A stretch of 64,000 nt of DNA from Tritrichomonas musculus (taxonomy: Eukaryota; Parabasalia; Tritrichomonadida; Tritrichomonadidae), in NCBI GenBank assembly GCA_039105265.1, contig JAPFFF010000004.1, positions 3,906,001 through 3,970,000 of the forward strand, given 5' to 3'. This document shows, one piece after another, positions 40,235 to 49,072 of the stretch. The position numbers were made by a program, and so were the translations under genes. A model generated the notes under the pieces. The model made no database searches. It had not been told where the DNA came from and was given only the letters and a program-made list of their open reading frames with translations. The first letter of the stretch is position 1. The number at the start of each line of letters is the position of its first letter.

Positions 40235-40681
40235 ATGAGCAAAAGGAAAATCATTCAAGCTCCAAATAATTTTCCAAATAAAGATATTCTCGAAAGAATT
40301 AATTTTTTAACAGAAATATCAAAGGTCGCTGCACAAGATCCCGATCTATACAGCTTAGCACAATATTTAGGTTCGGAAGCTACTCAAACTGCACAAAAAT
40401 CAAAAATACGAGTTAAGCCAAAGCAATTGTTTTGCAAAAATTGTAAGACTCTTCTAATTCCTCCTTTTACCGCTGAGGTTATAAAATCGCATAATATACT
40501 TCATTATAAATGCAAAATTTGTAATAGAGAACGAAAGAAATATATTACAGAAAAGGATGGAACTTCTCAGTCTAATGCTCAGCACTGGTGTTATATTCAA
40601 GAAGTAGAAAACGATCAAATTTCAACAATATTTTCATTTTCTGGTACAAATAAAAGCAATTTGCCAAAACAGCAAAAATAA
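40235..40681 (+). CDS. RNase P/MRP protein subunit, Rpp21/Rpr2 family
   Basis: A 148-aa protein. The N-terminal helices (RINFLTEISKVA, YSLAQYLGSEATQTAQKSKI) and the following zinc-ribbon halves (LFCKNCKTLLIPP with C67 and C70; YKCKICNRE with Cys at about 92 and 95) follow the order of Rpr2/Rpp21/Snm1: RINFLYQA...LxxYYGxxxxxIAxKxxxR...KRxxCKxCxxxLIPG. These subunits bind the RNA of RNase P, which trims tRNA 5' leaders, or RNase MRP. The polar C-terminal 35 residues are lineage-specific. It is divergent from GCP3, about 260 bases apart. Confidence 0.8.
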   Translation: MSKRKIIQAPNNFPNKDILERINFLTEISKVAAQDPDLYSLAQYLGSEATQTAQKSKIRVKPKQLFCKNCKTLLIPPFTAEVIKSHNILHYKCKICNRERKKYITEKDGTSQSNAQHWCYIQEVENDQISTIFSFSGTNKSNLPKQQK

Positions 40682-40724
40682 CAACGAGAAAGTGCACTTT
40701 ATCATCCATTTATAGTTCAATTTT

Positions 40725-40783
40725 TAGTTACAAAATACTTTTTCAATTGATGAAATTTTACCAGAAAAAGTATTTTGTAACTA
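40725..40783. repeat. Perfect 20-bp inverted repeat (hairpin) in the 3' flank
   Basis: TAGTTACAAAATACTTTTTC (40725-40744) is followed after a 19-base loop by its exact inverse complement (40764-40783). It lies 43 bases after the stop of the RNase P subunit gene. It could form a stable 3' UTR or terminator-like stem, or be a very short foldback insertion. Confidence 0.85.
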
Positions 40784-40945
40784 TACAGATCATTCTATTC
40801 AGTGATGATTATTCATCCTATTGTTGTACTTAAAATTAATCATAATAGATATATATATATTAGTTTTAAAAAAATTTTTTGCTTATTTTTCAATTTATAA
40901 ACTTTTTCAATGAATCAAAATGAATAGCTAAAATCAAAAAAAATC

Positions 40946-41701
40946 ATGTATAATCAATATGCCTCTTTTAAAGACCAGCCCGTGCCTCAAAATGTATCCC
41001 AAGTAAGTAAAAATTTTGATTGTTGTATCTTTTTTGATGGAATTTCGATTTTTTCCCAAAGAAATAATGATAATATTAATTCTTTTTATCAAATGATGAA
41101 AAACTTATTTGAAAACGAAAACAAAGAAATATACATTCATGTATTTTGTAAAAACGCAAACAAATCATCTGATACTTGCACTGATAGAATATGGATTTCC
41201 ATATCTTATATTAACCAAATTTATCAAGAAAATGAAGTAAATGATCAGCAAAATCTTTTTGTTTTATATTCAGGATATCCTTACTCCAGAAATTTTTTTT
41301 CAATTAGAAATGAATCCATTGATTACCTAAGGTCAGTATTAGAATCATCATCCCATGCCAAAATATTTGCAACACAAGAAATTGCAAATGATGCAATTAA
41401 AATTTTCTTTAATTATTTTAAAATTAAAATAAGATCGGCTGTGTACCTTACAACAGAAAACAATAGATGGTTTTCAGGATTAGAATCATTTCGAAATAAA
41501 GAAACTATGATCGATGTCATTAGAATTTCTTTGACAAAGTTTAAGCGAGAAGATCTATTTAGTCAGATTTATAATTATTCAACAAGATTCCAGCCTGAAG
41601 ATCCAACAGAAACAGATAGTCATTCTGATGTTGTTATTTTACTTTCTACTTTTCATTCAATATTAAGTTGTGTGAAAGATAAACAAATTTTCTTATCTTA
41701 A
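40946..41701 (+). CDS. Hypothetical alpha/beta protein
   Basis: A 251-aa protein that I do not recognise. It alternates hydrophobic strands and helices (FDCCIFFDGISIFS, IYIHVFCKNAN, DRIWISISYINQIY, QNLFVLYSGYPYS, VVILLSTFHSIL), which suggests a globular alpha/beta fold somewhat like a vWA or Rossmann fold, but no diagnostic motif such as DxSxS is present. There is no signal peptide or membrane segment. Its start is preceded by an AT-rich leader. Confidence 0.6.
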   Translation: MYNQYASFKDQPVPQNVSQVSKNFDCCIFFDGISIFSQRNNDNINSFYQMMKNLFENENKEIYIHVFCKNANKSSDTCTDRIWISISYINQIYQENEVNDQQNLFVLYSGYPYSRNFFSIRNESIDYLRSVLESSSHAKIFATQEIANDAIKIFFNYFKIKIRSAVYLTTENNRWFSGLESFRNKETMIDVIRISLTKFKREDLFSQIYNYSTRFQPEDPTETDSHSDVVILLSTFHSILSCVKDKQIFLS

Positions 41702-42106
41702 TTATTACAGTATATGAACGTTTTTATTTCTAAACCATGTTTTTGCTTTTGGTCTAGATTTTATTTATAAATTTAATACTGCAGTCTTTATTATTGTATG
41801 GAAAAACAGATTTATTAGAAAAACTCCTATTTTGTTAAGGAAATCATGAAAAGTTGCTGCCCGATGGACAGTTACCGTAGAGTAAAAAGTTTTTTCATTT
41901 GTTTTGAAACTATCAGAATCTACTGATTTATATTTTATAAATATAAAAGTAATACAAAAATTTGATTTATCAGCATTATTCTATTTTGGAATAACTATTT
42001 TAAAATATTAAAGTTTAAGTCAACAATTTGGTTTGATTGTTTTTTTTTTTTTTGAATTTCATTCTCAGAAATTTTGTGTAAAATATTGGTCTGACCAAAA
42101 TTTTAG
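41702..42106. promoter_or_regulatory. Intergenic region with palindrome TTGGTCTGACCAA before ATG
   Basis: About 400 bases without a gene. TTGGTCTGACCAA, a perfect 13-base palindrome around a central T, lies at 42086-42098, 8 bases before the ATG of the helical-repeat gene. It could be a binding site or a 5' UTR hairpin; this is inference. Confidence 0.35.
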
Positions 42107-43573
42107 ATGGATTATAAAGATTATTCGCAATTATACCTCCAAGGCTTAGTTAATGATATTGTATATGATGAAGAAGTAGAAATTTTTCAATATGATGAAG
42201 CTCAATGGAATAACTTACTTAATCGTTTATCATCCGATTTGAAAGATAACGAATTAACTGAAATTGTTAAATGCGTAAATTTTTTAATACAGCATAAATC
42301 AGGGAATTACTTAGAAAATCTTGTTCATTCAGAAATTCCATACATTTTATGTACAAATATCATTAATTATGTTAAAAAAGAAATGAAAAATGCAGATAAT
42401 AAAAAAATGACCACAAGAGAAAAGCATAAAATTGCAAACAATAAATTTCTTATTTATGGTCTATTTATTATTAATGAATCACTTAATATTCATGATTTCA
42501 ATTTAAATTTTTTCACCAAAGAAATAATGGATGCTTTTTTTGTAATTTATGAGTTTTATGGATTAGAATCGTCCTGCTTTGCAATATCAATAATAACAAA
42601 ATATGCAAAACAATCTGTTCAAAACTTGGAAAACTTAAATTCATTGAATTATATGGAAAGAGTAATGAAAATGTGTAAGTATCCGCTTACCAACGATATA
42701 AGAGTTTATTCTATTTATGCTCTCTTTCCTTTTCTTCAAGTTGACGATAAACGCCAAAGTAGATATATTATAGAACGTCTTACTCATATTCAAGAACAGT
42801 CTAAAAGTTTTGAAACATTATTAGCAATTTCACAATTTTTTAATATATACATTAGATATTCAGAAGAATGCATGGAAACAGCGGTTTCAAATGGTGTTAT
42901 TGAACTATCAATGGCTGCATTAACAACAACAAACACTAAAGATGATTATGATGAAAATTTAACTTTAAGAAATACAGCTACTGATATACTTATATTATTA
43001 TTAAATTCACGATTTGTTTGGTATAATGATATGATCATCAACAACAATGAAATTTTTAGTAAAATTGGATGTTTATTATCGCATTATGAACGTGAATATG
43101 ATGTTTTGGCGGCTAGCAGATTATTAGAATTCATTCTAAAAAAAAGCTATGTATCTTCTTCTGAAGGAACAGTATCAATTTTTAACGAATTGGTCTCGAA
43201 ATTGTTTAGATCTGAAATCATAAATTCAATTATTCCGCATATTTGTCAATCACTTAATTCTTATAGTTATAGTGTCAAAACAAATATAATTAAAATAATT
43301 TCAATACTTTTGAGAAGTGGAAATCAAAGTTTAATTTCTAAATTTGGATGCTCAGGTGTGTTTAATGATATAATTGATTCAATAGAAGATATGGATGATG
43401 ATGACAAAGAATTTACTATTTATTCTCTTTATGATGTATTTCAAAAATTTGAAGAATGTTGGAATTATTTTGATCAGAATGAAGCTGAATTTGTCTTCAG
43501 TCATTTGAATGAATCAACTCAAAACCCAAGTGTCTTAAATCTAGCCTTTTTAATGTCAAAGTTGCTATCTTAG
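42107..43573 (+). CDS. Armadillo/HEAT-like helical repeat protein
   Basis: A 488-aa protein made of paired helices of 40-45 residues from about 40 to the end (for example LTEIVKCVNFLIQHKSGNYL, LLAISQFFNIYIRYSEECME, LAASRLLEFILKKSYVSSSE, VKTNIIKIISILLRSGNQSL). This is the pattern of armadillo-like proteins in trichomonads. The N-terminus (DYSQLYLQGLVNDIVYDEEV) is acidic and separate. There is no clear importin-beta-binding domain, so nuclear transport cannot be claimed; it may be a general protein-binding scaffold. Confidence 0.75.
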   Translation: MDYKDYSQLYLQGLVNDIVYDEEVEIFQYDEAQWNNLLNRLSSDLKDNELTEIVKCVNFLIQHKSGNYLENLVHSEIPYILCTNIINYVKKEMKNADNKKMTTREKHKIANNKFLIYGLFIINESLNIHDFNLNFFTKEIMDAFFVIYEFYGLESSCFAISIITKYAKQSVQNLENLNSLNYMERVMKMCKYPLTNDIRVYSIYALFPFLQVDDKRQSRYIIERLTHIQEQSKSFETLLAISQFFNIYIRYSEECMETAVSNGVIELSMAALTTTNTKDDYDENLTLRNTATDILILLLNSRFVWYNDMIINNNEIFSKIGCLLSHYEREYDVLAASRLLEFILKKSYVSSSEGTVSIFNELVSKLFRSEIINSIIPHICQSLNSYSYSVKTNIIKIISILLRSGNQSLISKFGCSGVFNDIIDSIEDMDDDDKEFTIYSLYDVFQKFEECWNYFDQNEAEFVFSHLNESTQNPSVLNLAFLMSKLLS

Positions 43574-44007
43574 TGCTAATTTTTATAATTGTTGTAGCTT
43601 AGATAAGTAAATTAATCTTGTATTCTATTTTAAATAAGGTGCTTTCAATTGACCCACAAGTCACTTTTTGAATAGTCATTCGAAAAGTACCTATTTATAA
43701 ATGATTAGAATTATCTTGAACAATTATTATTTAAAATGTAATTTTTTCTTAATAATAAAAAGAAAATATAATATAATATATATTTTTAACTTAAATATTT
43801 TTTAAAAAGCTAACAATATCGTTTTTGAAAAAACTGAAGAAGGCAAAAGACAATGTTATTGAAAAAGTGAAGATTTTTTTCTGAAAAAAACGATCAAAAT
43901 AAAAACTTTTTCATAATGATTCAAAAAGTCGTATCGTTTTTAATATAAACAAACCTGGTCAATTTTTTAGAATAAGATATCTTAAAAGGCGCCACTTTAT
44001 CACTTTC
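43574..44007. other. AT-rich intergenic sequence
   Basis: No gene seen. It contains scattered ATCGTTTTT-type words similar to those in the MITE ends, but no arrangement that defines an element. Confidence 0.4.
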
Positions 44008-44189
44008 CATACTTTCGATGTTGGCTCGAATACAACACATCGCTGCTCAATTGAAGTTATGACTGATGAAAGTAGAAAGAAAATTGGCAACAATTTGCCA
44101 TTATTATTTAAATAATGAATCGTTTACTTACATACTTTCGATGTTGGCTCGAATACAACACATCATAGCTCAATTGAAGTTATGATTGA
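44008..44189. repeat. 59-bp direct repeat, two copies 123 bases apart
   Basis: Copies at 44008-44066 and 44131-44189 start CATACTTTCGATGTTGGCTC and end ...CAATTGAAGTTATGA(C/T)TGA, with about three differences. They lie just downstream of the MULE-like transposase gene and are relatively GC-rich for this region. They may be transposon end material or a local duplication. Confidence 0.8.
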
Positions 44190-44249
44190 CTAAAATTTAT
44201 TGCTTACTTTTCTTTTTCAGAATAATTTATTCATTTTATCCTTTTTATT

Positions 44250-44340
44250 GTCACTATTCAGTATCCAATTTGCTCTCTTCATTGATACAATTCAGTATCC
44301 AATTTGCTCTCTTCATTGTCACAATTCAGTAGTCAATTGA
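44250..44340. repeat. 34-bp tandem repeat, about 2.4 copies
   Basis: The unit ATTCAGTATCCAATTTGCTC plus TCTTCATTGATACA starts at 44256 and 44290, with a partial third copy from 44324. It lies between the 59-bp direct repeat and the 3' end of the MULE-like gene. Confidence 0.8.
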
Positions 44341-44456
44341 AATTTCAATTATGTCAACATCATACTTGTATTATATTATTTTTCATTTAAAATGATAAAT
44401 AAAACAAAATAAAAGTATTATATAAAAGAATATAGTTTAAATAAAATCTAATTTCG

Positions 44457-46378
44457 TTAAAAAAATTTATGATCTTTCATTATTTTATCTGCTTCAAGCC
44501 AACATTGAATTTTAAATTCAGCAGTTTTGCATAAAATATTCGGCATTTGATTATATTTATCACAATTACTGATTTTTTCACTTTGAAAATATATTTCACT
44601 CATATATTTATCATAATTGTCATTGCATATTGAATATACACATGGTCCAATATCATTATACATAAATATTATTTCATTTACGGTTTCTATATATTTTGAT
44701 TTGCATAAAATATTATTTTTACAATTTCGAGTCCAAAAATTGTTATCCTCTTTTTTAACTTTAGTTTTTTTAGTGATCTTTTTTTTAACATTTTTCTCTG
44801 TTATACTTATAGGAATTACTTCTTCAGTACGAAATACATTATCATTATAATTTTCGGGAAATTGGAGAGGATCTGGCAGCTTGTATGATAATGCTCCAAA
44901 TAAATGTTTAAATAAAGAAAAAGTTGTTTTTTGATCAAGTTTGATTTGTTCGTTTATGGAATAATAATTAATGATTTCTGAAGCCTTTTCTTTTAGCTCA
45001 TTTTCTGAGTAATATCGTCCATAATTAATTGGCATATTTAAAAAATATATCAAGAAACGCTCAACATTAACGCTATTAATTTGTTTAAAATTATTAATTG
45101 CCGTATTCGAATAAATAATTTGTAAGATTTTGTGGCAGCATGGAAATGAAACACCATATATTTCTTTGTTATAAAAATCATCTTTACATTTGCACCTTTC
45201 AATACATTTATTTATATCAAAACTTTTTGATGATAAAATTTCTCTCTTTGTTTATGATGATAACGTCCAAATGATGTGCCATGATTATTCTGACGGTTTT
45301 GCAAAACATTTAAAACATAATTAATCTTGGATGATAAGCCCGTTGAAAAATTTGTAGCTCCTCGGTGCTCAATGGAAGTATTAATATTTCCATGAGCACC
45401 TTCTGCATGATTTGTGCATCGTGCCACATTGTAATCAGCTCTAACCCATCTGGCCCATTTATAAATAAAATAATTAGAATCAAATTTCCCTTTTAATCCA
45501 GATAGCATTATTTTGAGTTTTTCTATTTTTTTGAGTGTAACATTATCAATTTCTGAAATTTCTTCTTTAATTTTAATAAAAATTTTTAATTCTGTTTTAA
45601 TTTCTTCAGATATCTGCAAATATTCTGTTTCATCTTGAGCATTTAACAGTCTCGTTACCATAAAACCCAAAGGTGAGTTAGCACCAAACTTTTCTATTAA
45701 ATGACGATGATATATAAACCGTGGCATATTGTATATATTGCAAAATGATTTAATCGCTTTTCCCATGTCCGCTAAAACCGCATGACCTTTATATAAATTT
45801 TCATCAAGATTATATAATTTATTATAATCAAATAAAATACTGAATAATTCAAATTTTTCTGTTGGATACAATGTTAATGCAAATGGTATAGATTCGTTAT
45901 TAAAAATGCCATGCCACAAACAAAATGAGTAATTTGGGAAGGCTCTGAATGATGCATCAATTTGCAAGTATTGAATTTTTTGAATAATTTCATCTGCAAA
46001 TGGCAAAATCCAAGCAAATGAATTCTCTTCGAAAATATTTTCACTATTGAATTTGCATGAATAACCACCATTTCCACTTTTTTGATATCTAAATAACACC
46101 TTTCCAGACACTGATTGAAGCATTTTTATAATGTTATCGGTTTTAGTAAATTTACATTTATATCTTTTGGTTCTATTTGATTGAAATTTTCCAAATGAAT
46201 ATTTAATAAAAATCGGACACTTGAAAGATTGATTAGAAACATAACGTTCGAAAACAGTTAACATTGCATGTGTTTCTTGGGTTGGTATGATTCGATCAAA
46301 AACTTCATAATTAAATGATTGCATATATAATATTAATTCATTTCCTTCTTTTTTAAAATAATCTAAAAAATCCTTCAC
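44457..46378 (-). pseudogene. MULE-type transposase gene split by one frameshift
   Basis: The first part (46378-45212, 388 aa) carries the MULE DDE core: LQIDASFRAFPNYSFCLWHG with the first Asp, VLADMGKAIKSF with the second, a FIYHRHLIEKFG helix in place of the usual CxxH, and TNHAEGAHGNINTS with the Glu. The second frame is open from about 45240 down to 44457 and holds a SWIM-type zinc motif, CKC...FPCCH, followed by a lysine-rich and a Cys-containing tail. The frames overlap at 45212-45240, so one single-base shift in the A/T run there would join them into about 640 aa. This is either recent decay of a DNA transposon or a sequencing error. I did not find convincing TIRs. Confidence 0.75.
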
Positions 46379-46510
46379 AAATAATGAATATCGTTAAAAT
46401 TATAATTCAACATGAATTGAAAAAATTCTTTTTTTGGTTTTTTCATTTGTTAATGATTGAATGACGTTTTCATTATTTGGTATTGAATATTATGAAAAAT
46501 ATACTGTTTC
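46379..46510. other. AT-rich spacer between two broken genes
   Basis: A short spacer with no structure seen. Confidence 0.4.
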
Positions 46511-47440
46511 TCATTTTGATTTTTCAGGTTGGAATGTTATAAAATCTGGGTAAGTGGCATATGCAAACTGAACGAAATCGATGAATGAAAATTTATTTTT
46601 ATTTTTTGGGATGATTTCAATTTGCTGATGCTGAGTTTGAGATTTTAAAACAGTATATGAAAATTGTCCATCTTTTTTTGAATATCTTAAAATATCTTTT
46701 TTGCATAAAGTACTTTCTTTATCAAATGAAAATATTATATTGTATATTGAATTAGTATTGGAATCACCAGTATTTTGAATGCTTTGTATTTTTTCATTTA
46801 TTTCAATATTTGTGATTTTGGTTTCTGAATCACACCAATTTTCTTCAAGATCGTTAACTGTTGATGGTATCGAAATATCCTTAATTAAAGTTTTTGAAAA
46901 CGCAAACTTTCAGATTTTTTGTAGCATTGAATCTGATGGAAATTGAACAGTTTGAAGATGTTTGAGTTGTAAAAAAAACCTTCATAAATTTGCGTTATAT
47001 ATTTGGATATGTATATTTTTTCGATTGCACAATAAGAGATAGCATAAGGTTCGATTTTTGTAATAAATGATGGAATTATTAAAGATTTGATGTCTCTTCT
47101 TGCAAAAACAAGATTGCTTTAACTATCACTCATTTTATCTGTTTTACTTAAAATTAAAGAATTATCTAAATTAATAAACTTTTCAGTATTAGGCATAATT
47201 CTAATATTGACTAATTTTGATGTTTCATAACACCATCCTTCTTTTAAGTCGATAAGGCTCTTTGGAATAAAAAGTAATTCAATTGTTGAATATGCAAAAG
47301 CTTTTTTTTCAATATATGTAACTTTTGAATCATATTTATAACCATGAAATTGACTTTATAAAAAGCTTTCAAAGTCCAATAGAAAAAATTTTGAAGATGA
47401 ATTTTGACATTATATTTGAATGTTTTTAAATACTTTTTCA
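46511..47440 (-). pseudogene. BspA-like leucine-rich repeat protein, degenerate
   Basis: Read on the minus strand, several frames together give the trichomonad BspA (LRR_5) pattern: KVTYIEKKAFAYSTIELLFI, LIDLKEGW, SNLVFARRDIKSLIIPSFIT, KIEPYAISYCAIEKIYISKY, HLQTVQFPSDSMLQKI, then TLIKDISIPSTVNDLEENWC and a non-repeat C-terminal part ending near TYPDFITFQPEKSK at 46513. At least one in-frame stop (MSDS then stop) and several frame changes break it, and no start is visible. BspA-like proteins are abundant surface-associated proteins of trichomonads. This copy is clearly non-functional as it stands. Confidence 0.75.
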
Positions 47441-47913
47441 TACCGATAAATGACAAAGTAAATGAATATCAAGAAGTAAGACTGTTTTTATGTGGTAAAG
47501 TTGGTGATACAACTAAATATATATTATTTTCAAGATTCCTGGATATAATTCAGGAGTTCCATGCATCCGAGACTTCAGCATAGCCAATATTCACAAGATT
47601 TTGCGACATATATGACACAAAGCCAACACGATTTTCAGCCTCTTCTCTACGATCTAATTTTATACTAGGATTTTATGAAGAGCAAAAGAAATCAGAACAT
47701 TAAATACTGATGATTGAAGAAGAAGGAGTGATAATACGACCTTTTTACTTATAATAAAATAAACTAGACTTTGTCCAAGAATACAATATTTCTTTTGGAT
47801 AAATCGTTTGTATTGCTATTCATCATTTCATTAGCTTGGCAAGTATATAAGTATTCCGATATTTTGGATATACCGTTTTGTAACATAATTACATATGCAT
47901 ATTTTTTTTCATA

Positions 47914-48162
47914 GAAATTCGTAAAAAAGCTGAGGTTTTAAAAATACAAAAGAAAGATTTAGAGCTCTCTCAGAATCAAGTTATTTTAACAATCACAATA
48001 AAAAGTTTAAAAACTGATCAATTTAGTCGAGGAATAAATACTTTTATTTATAAGTCAAATATACTTGCCAAGCTATTAATGGAAATGTGTTCTGCAATTC
48101 TTGTAAGCCAACAAGATTCAAATGGAATCTTTGCTTTAGGACATATGCCTCTTGGTCTTTAA
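47914..48162 (+). pseudogene. Orphan coding fragment (83 codons, no start)
   Basis: An open frame from 47884 with coding-like codon use from 47914: EIRKKAEVLKIQKKDLELSQ, then TITIKSLKTDQFSRGINTFI, ILAKLLMEMCSAIL, DSNGIFALGHMPLGL and TAA at 48160. There is no ATG near the beginning, so it is the 3' end of a broken gene or an exon. A second short coding-like stretch on the opposite strand (about 47545-47660, reading RREEAENRVGFVSYM) is nearby. I do not recognise either. Confidence 0.45.
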
Positions 48163-49050
48163 TAGCTTTGTCACAGTTTTTTCCTTGATATGGCTTCACA
48201 AAATTTATTAAATTACTGATTCTGTATTTAATTATACTGTTAAAGTGAAGAAATAATTAATAATAAATGTTGGATTCTTCTACTAGTCATGATCGCATTT
48301 CAATTGATATTTTGTATTATTATACAAATATTCATCAATAACATTGAAAAGATTATAATCTTGAACTTTGGAATAAGCTAGGTTAGGATGTGGGAAGGCA
48401 CTGACCACGGCCTAACATATACCACTTATATGCCACTTTGAAATTCGTTTTAAAATGATATTTTGTTTTTTTAAATTAATATTAAAAAAATTTGATTATC
48501 AGAATACTTCAAAGTGGCAGAATACATACATCAAAAATAATAAAAATCTTAGTTCATATATAGCATTATACTATTATATATTACCTGTAATTACCTCAAT
48601 AACGCTATTGAAAGTGAAGTCTTAATTAGGAACTCATAAATCATTACCAGAATGAAGAAGAGCTACTTGACATTCAATGATAACCAAATTTGATGTTCTT
48701 TGTAAATACGAGGCCAAATTAAGAAGAAGAGCTACTTCTTCTGGCATTCAAAAAGTTTGAGAGTGAAGTGAACTCTTATGCATCAATTTTTTTAATCAAA
48801 TCGATTTACGTTAAAAATGACCGTTAATCCGATTTAATGAAAAAATCTCAACAAAATCATTAATTATAATCTATTTTCTGAATGATTTATTAGAGAATAA
48901 GATAAAGTGATTTATTTATTATTTAATGAGTATTTTATTTTCGAAAATCTCTTTCATTAATAGAATTAAAACGCATTTTTTTGTTTCAAACGTTAAGAAA
49001 AAAAAAATATTTTCAAAAGTTTACACACAAAATAAATTATATAAAATTCC
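48163..49050. other. Intergenic zone with a 12-bp inverted repeat
   Basis: About 900 bases without a gene. TGCCACTTTGAA (48431-48442) and TTCAAAGTGGCA (48508-48519) form perfect arms around a 65-base loop. AAGAAGAGCTACTT occurs twice near 48655 and 48725. Nothing else was seen. Confidence 0.5.
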
Positions 49051-49060
49051 TTAACGCACC
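49051..49060 (+). promoter_or_regulatory. TTAACGCACC word upstream of ATG 49073
   Basis: TTAACGCACC lies 12 bases before the ATGG start. The core TTAACG is shared with the two other giant coiled-coil genes at 9977 and 16712. The role is inferred. Confidence 0.4.
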
Positions 49061-49072
49061 GATTTAGTTCTG

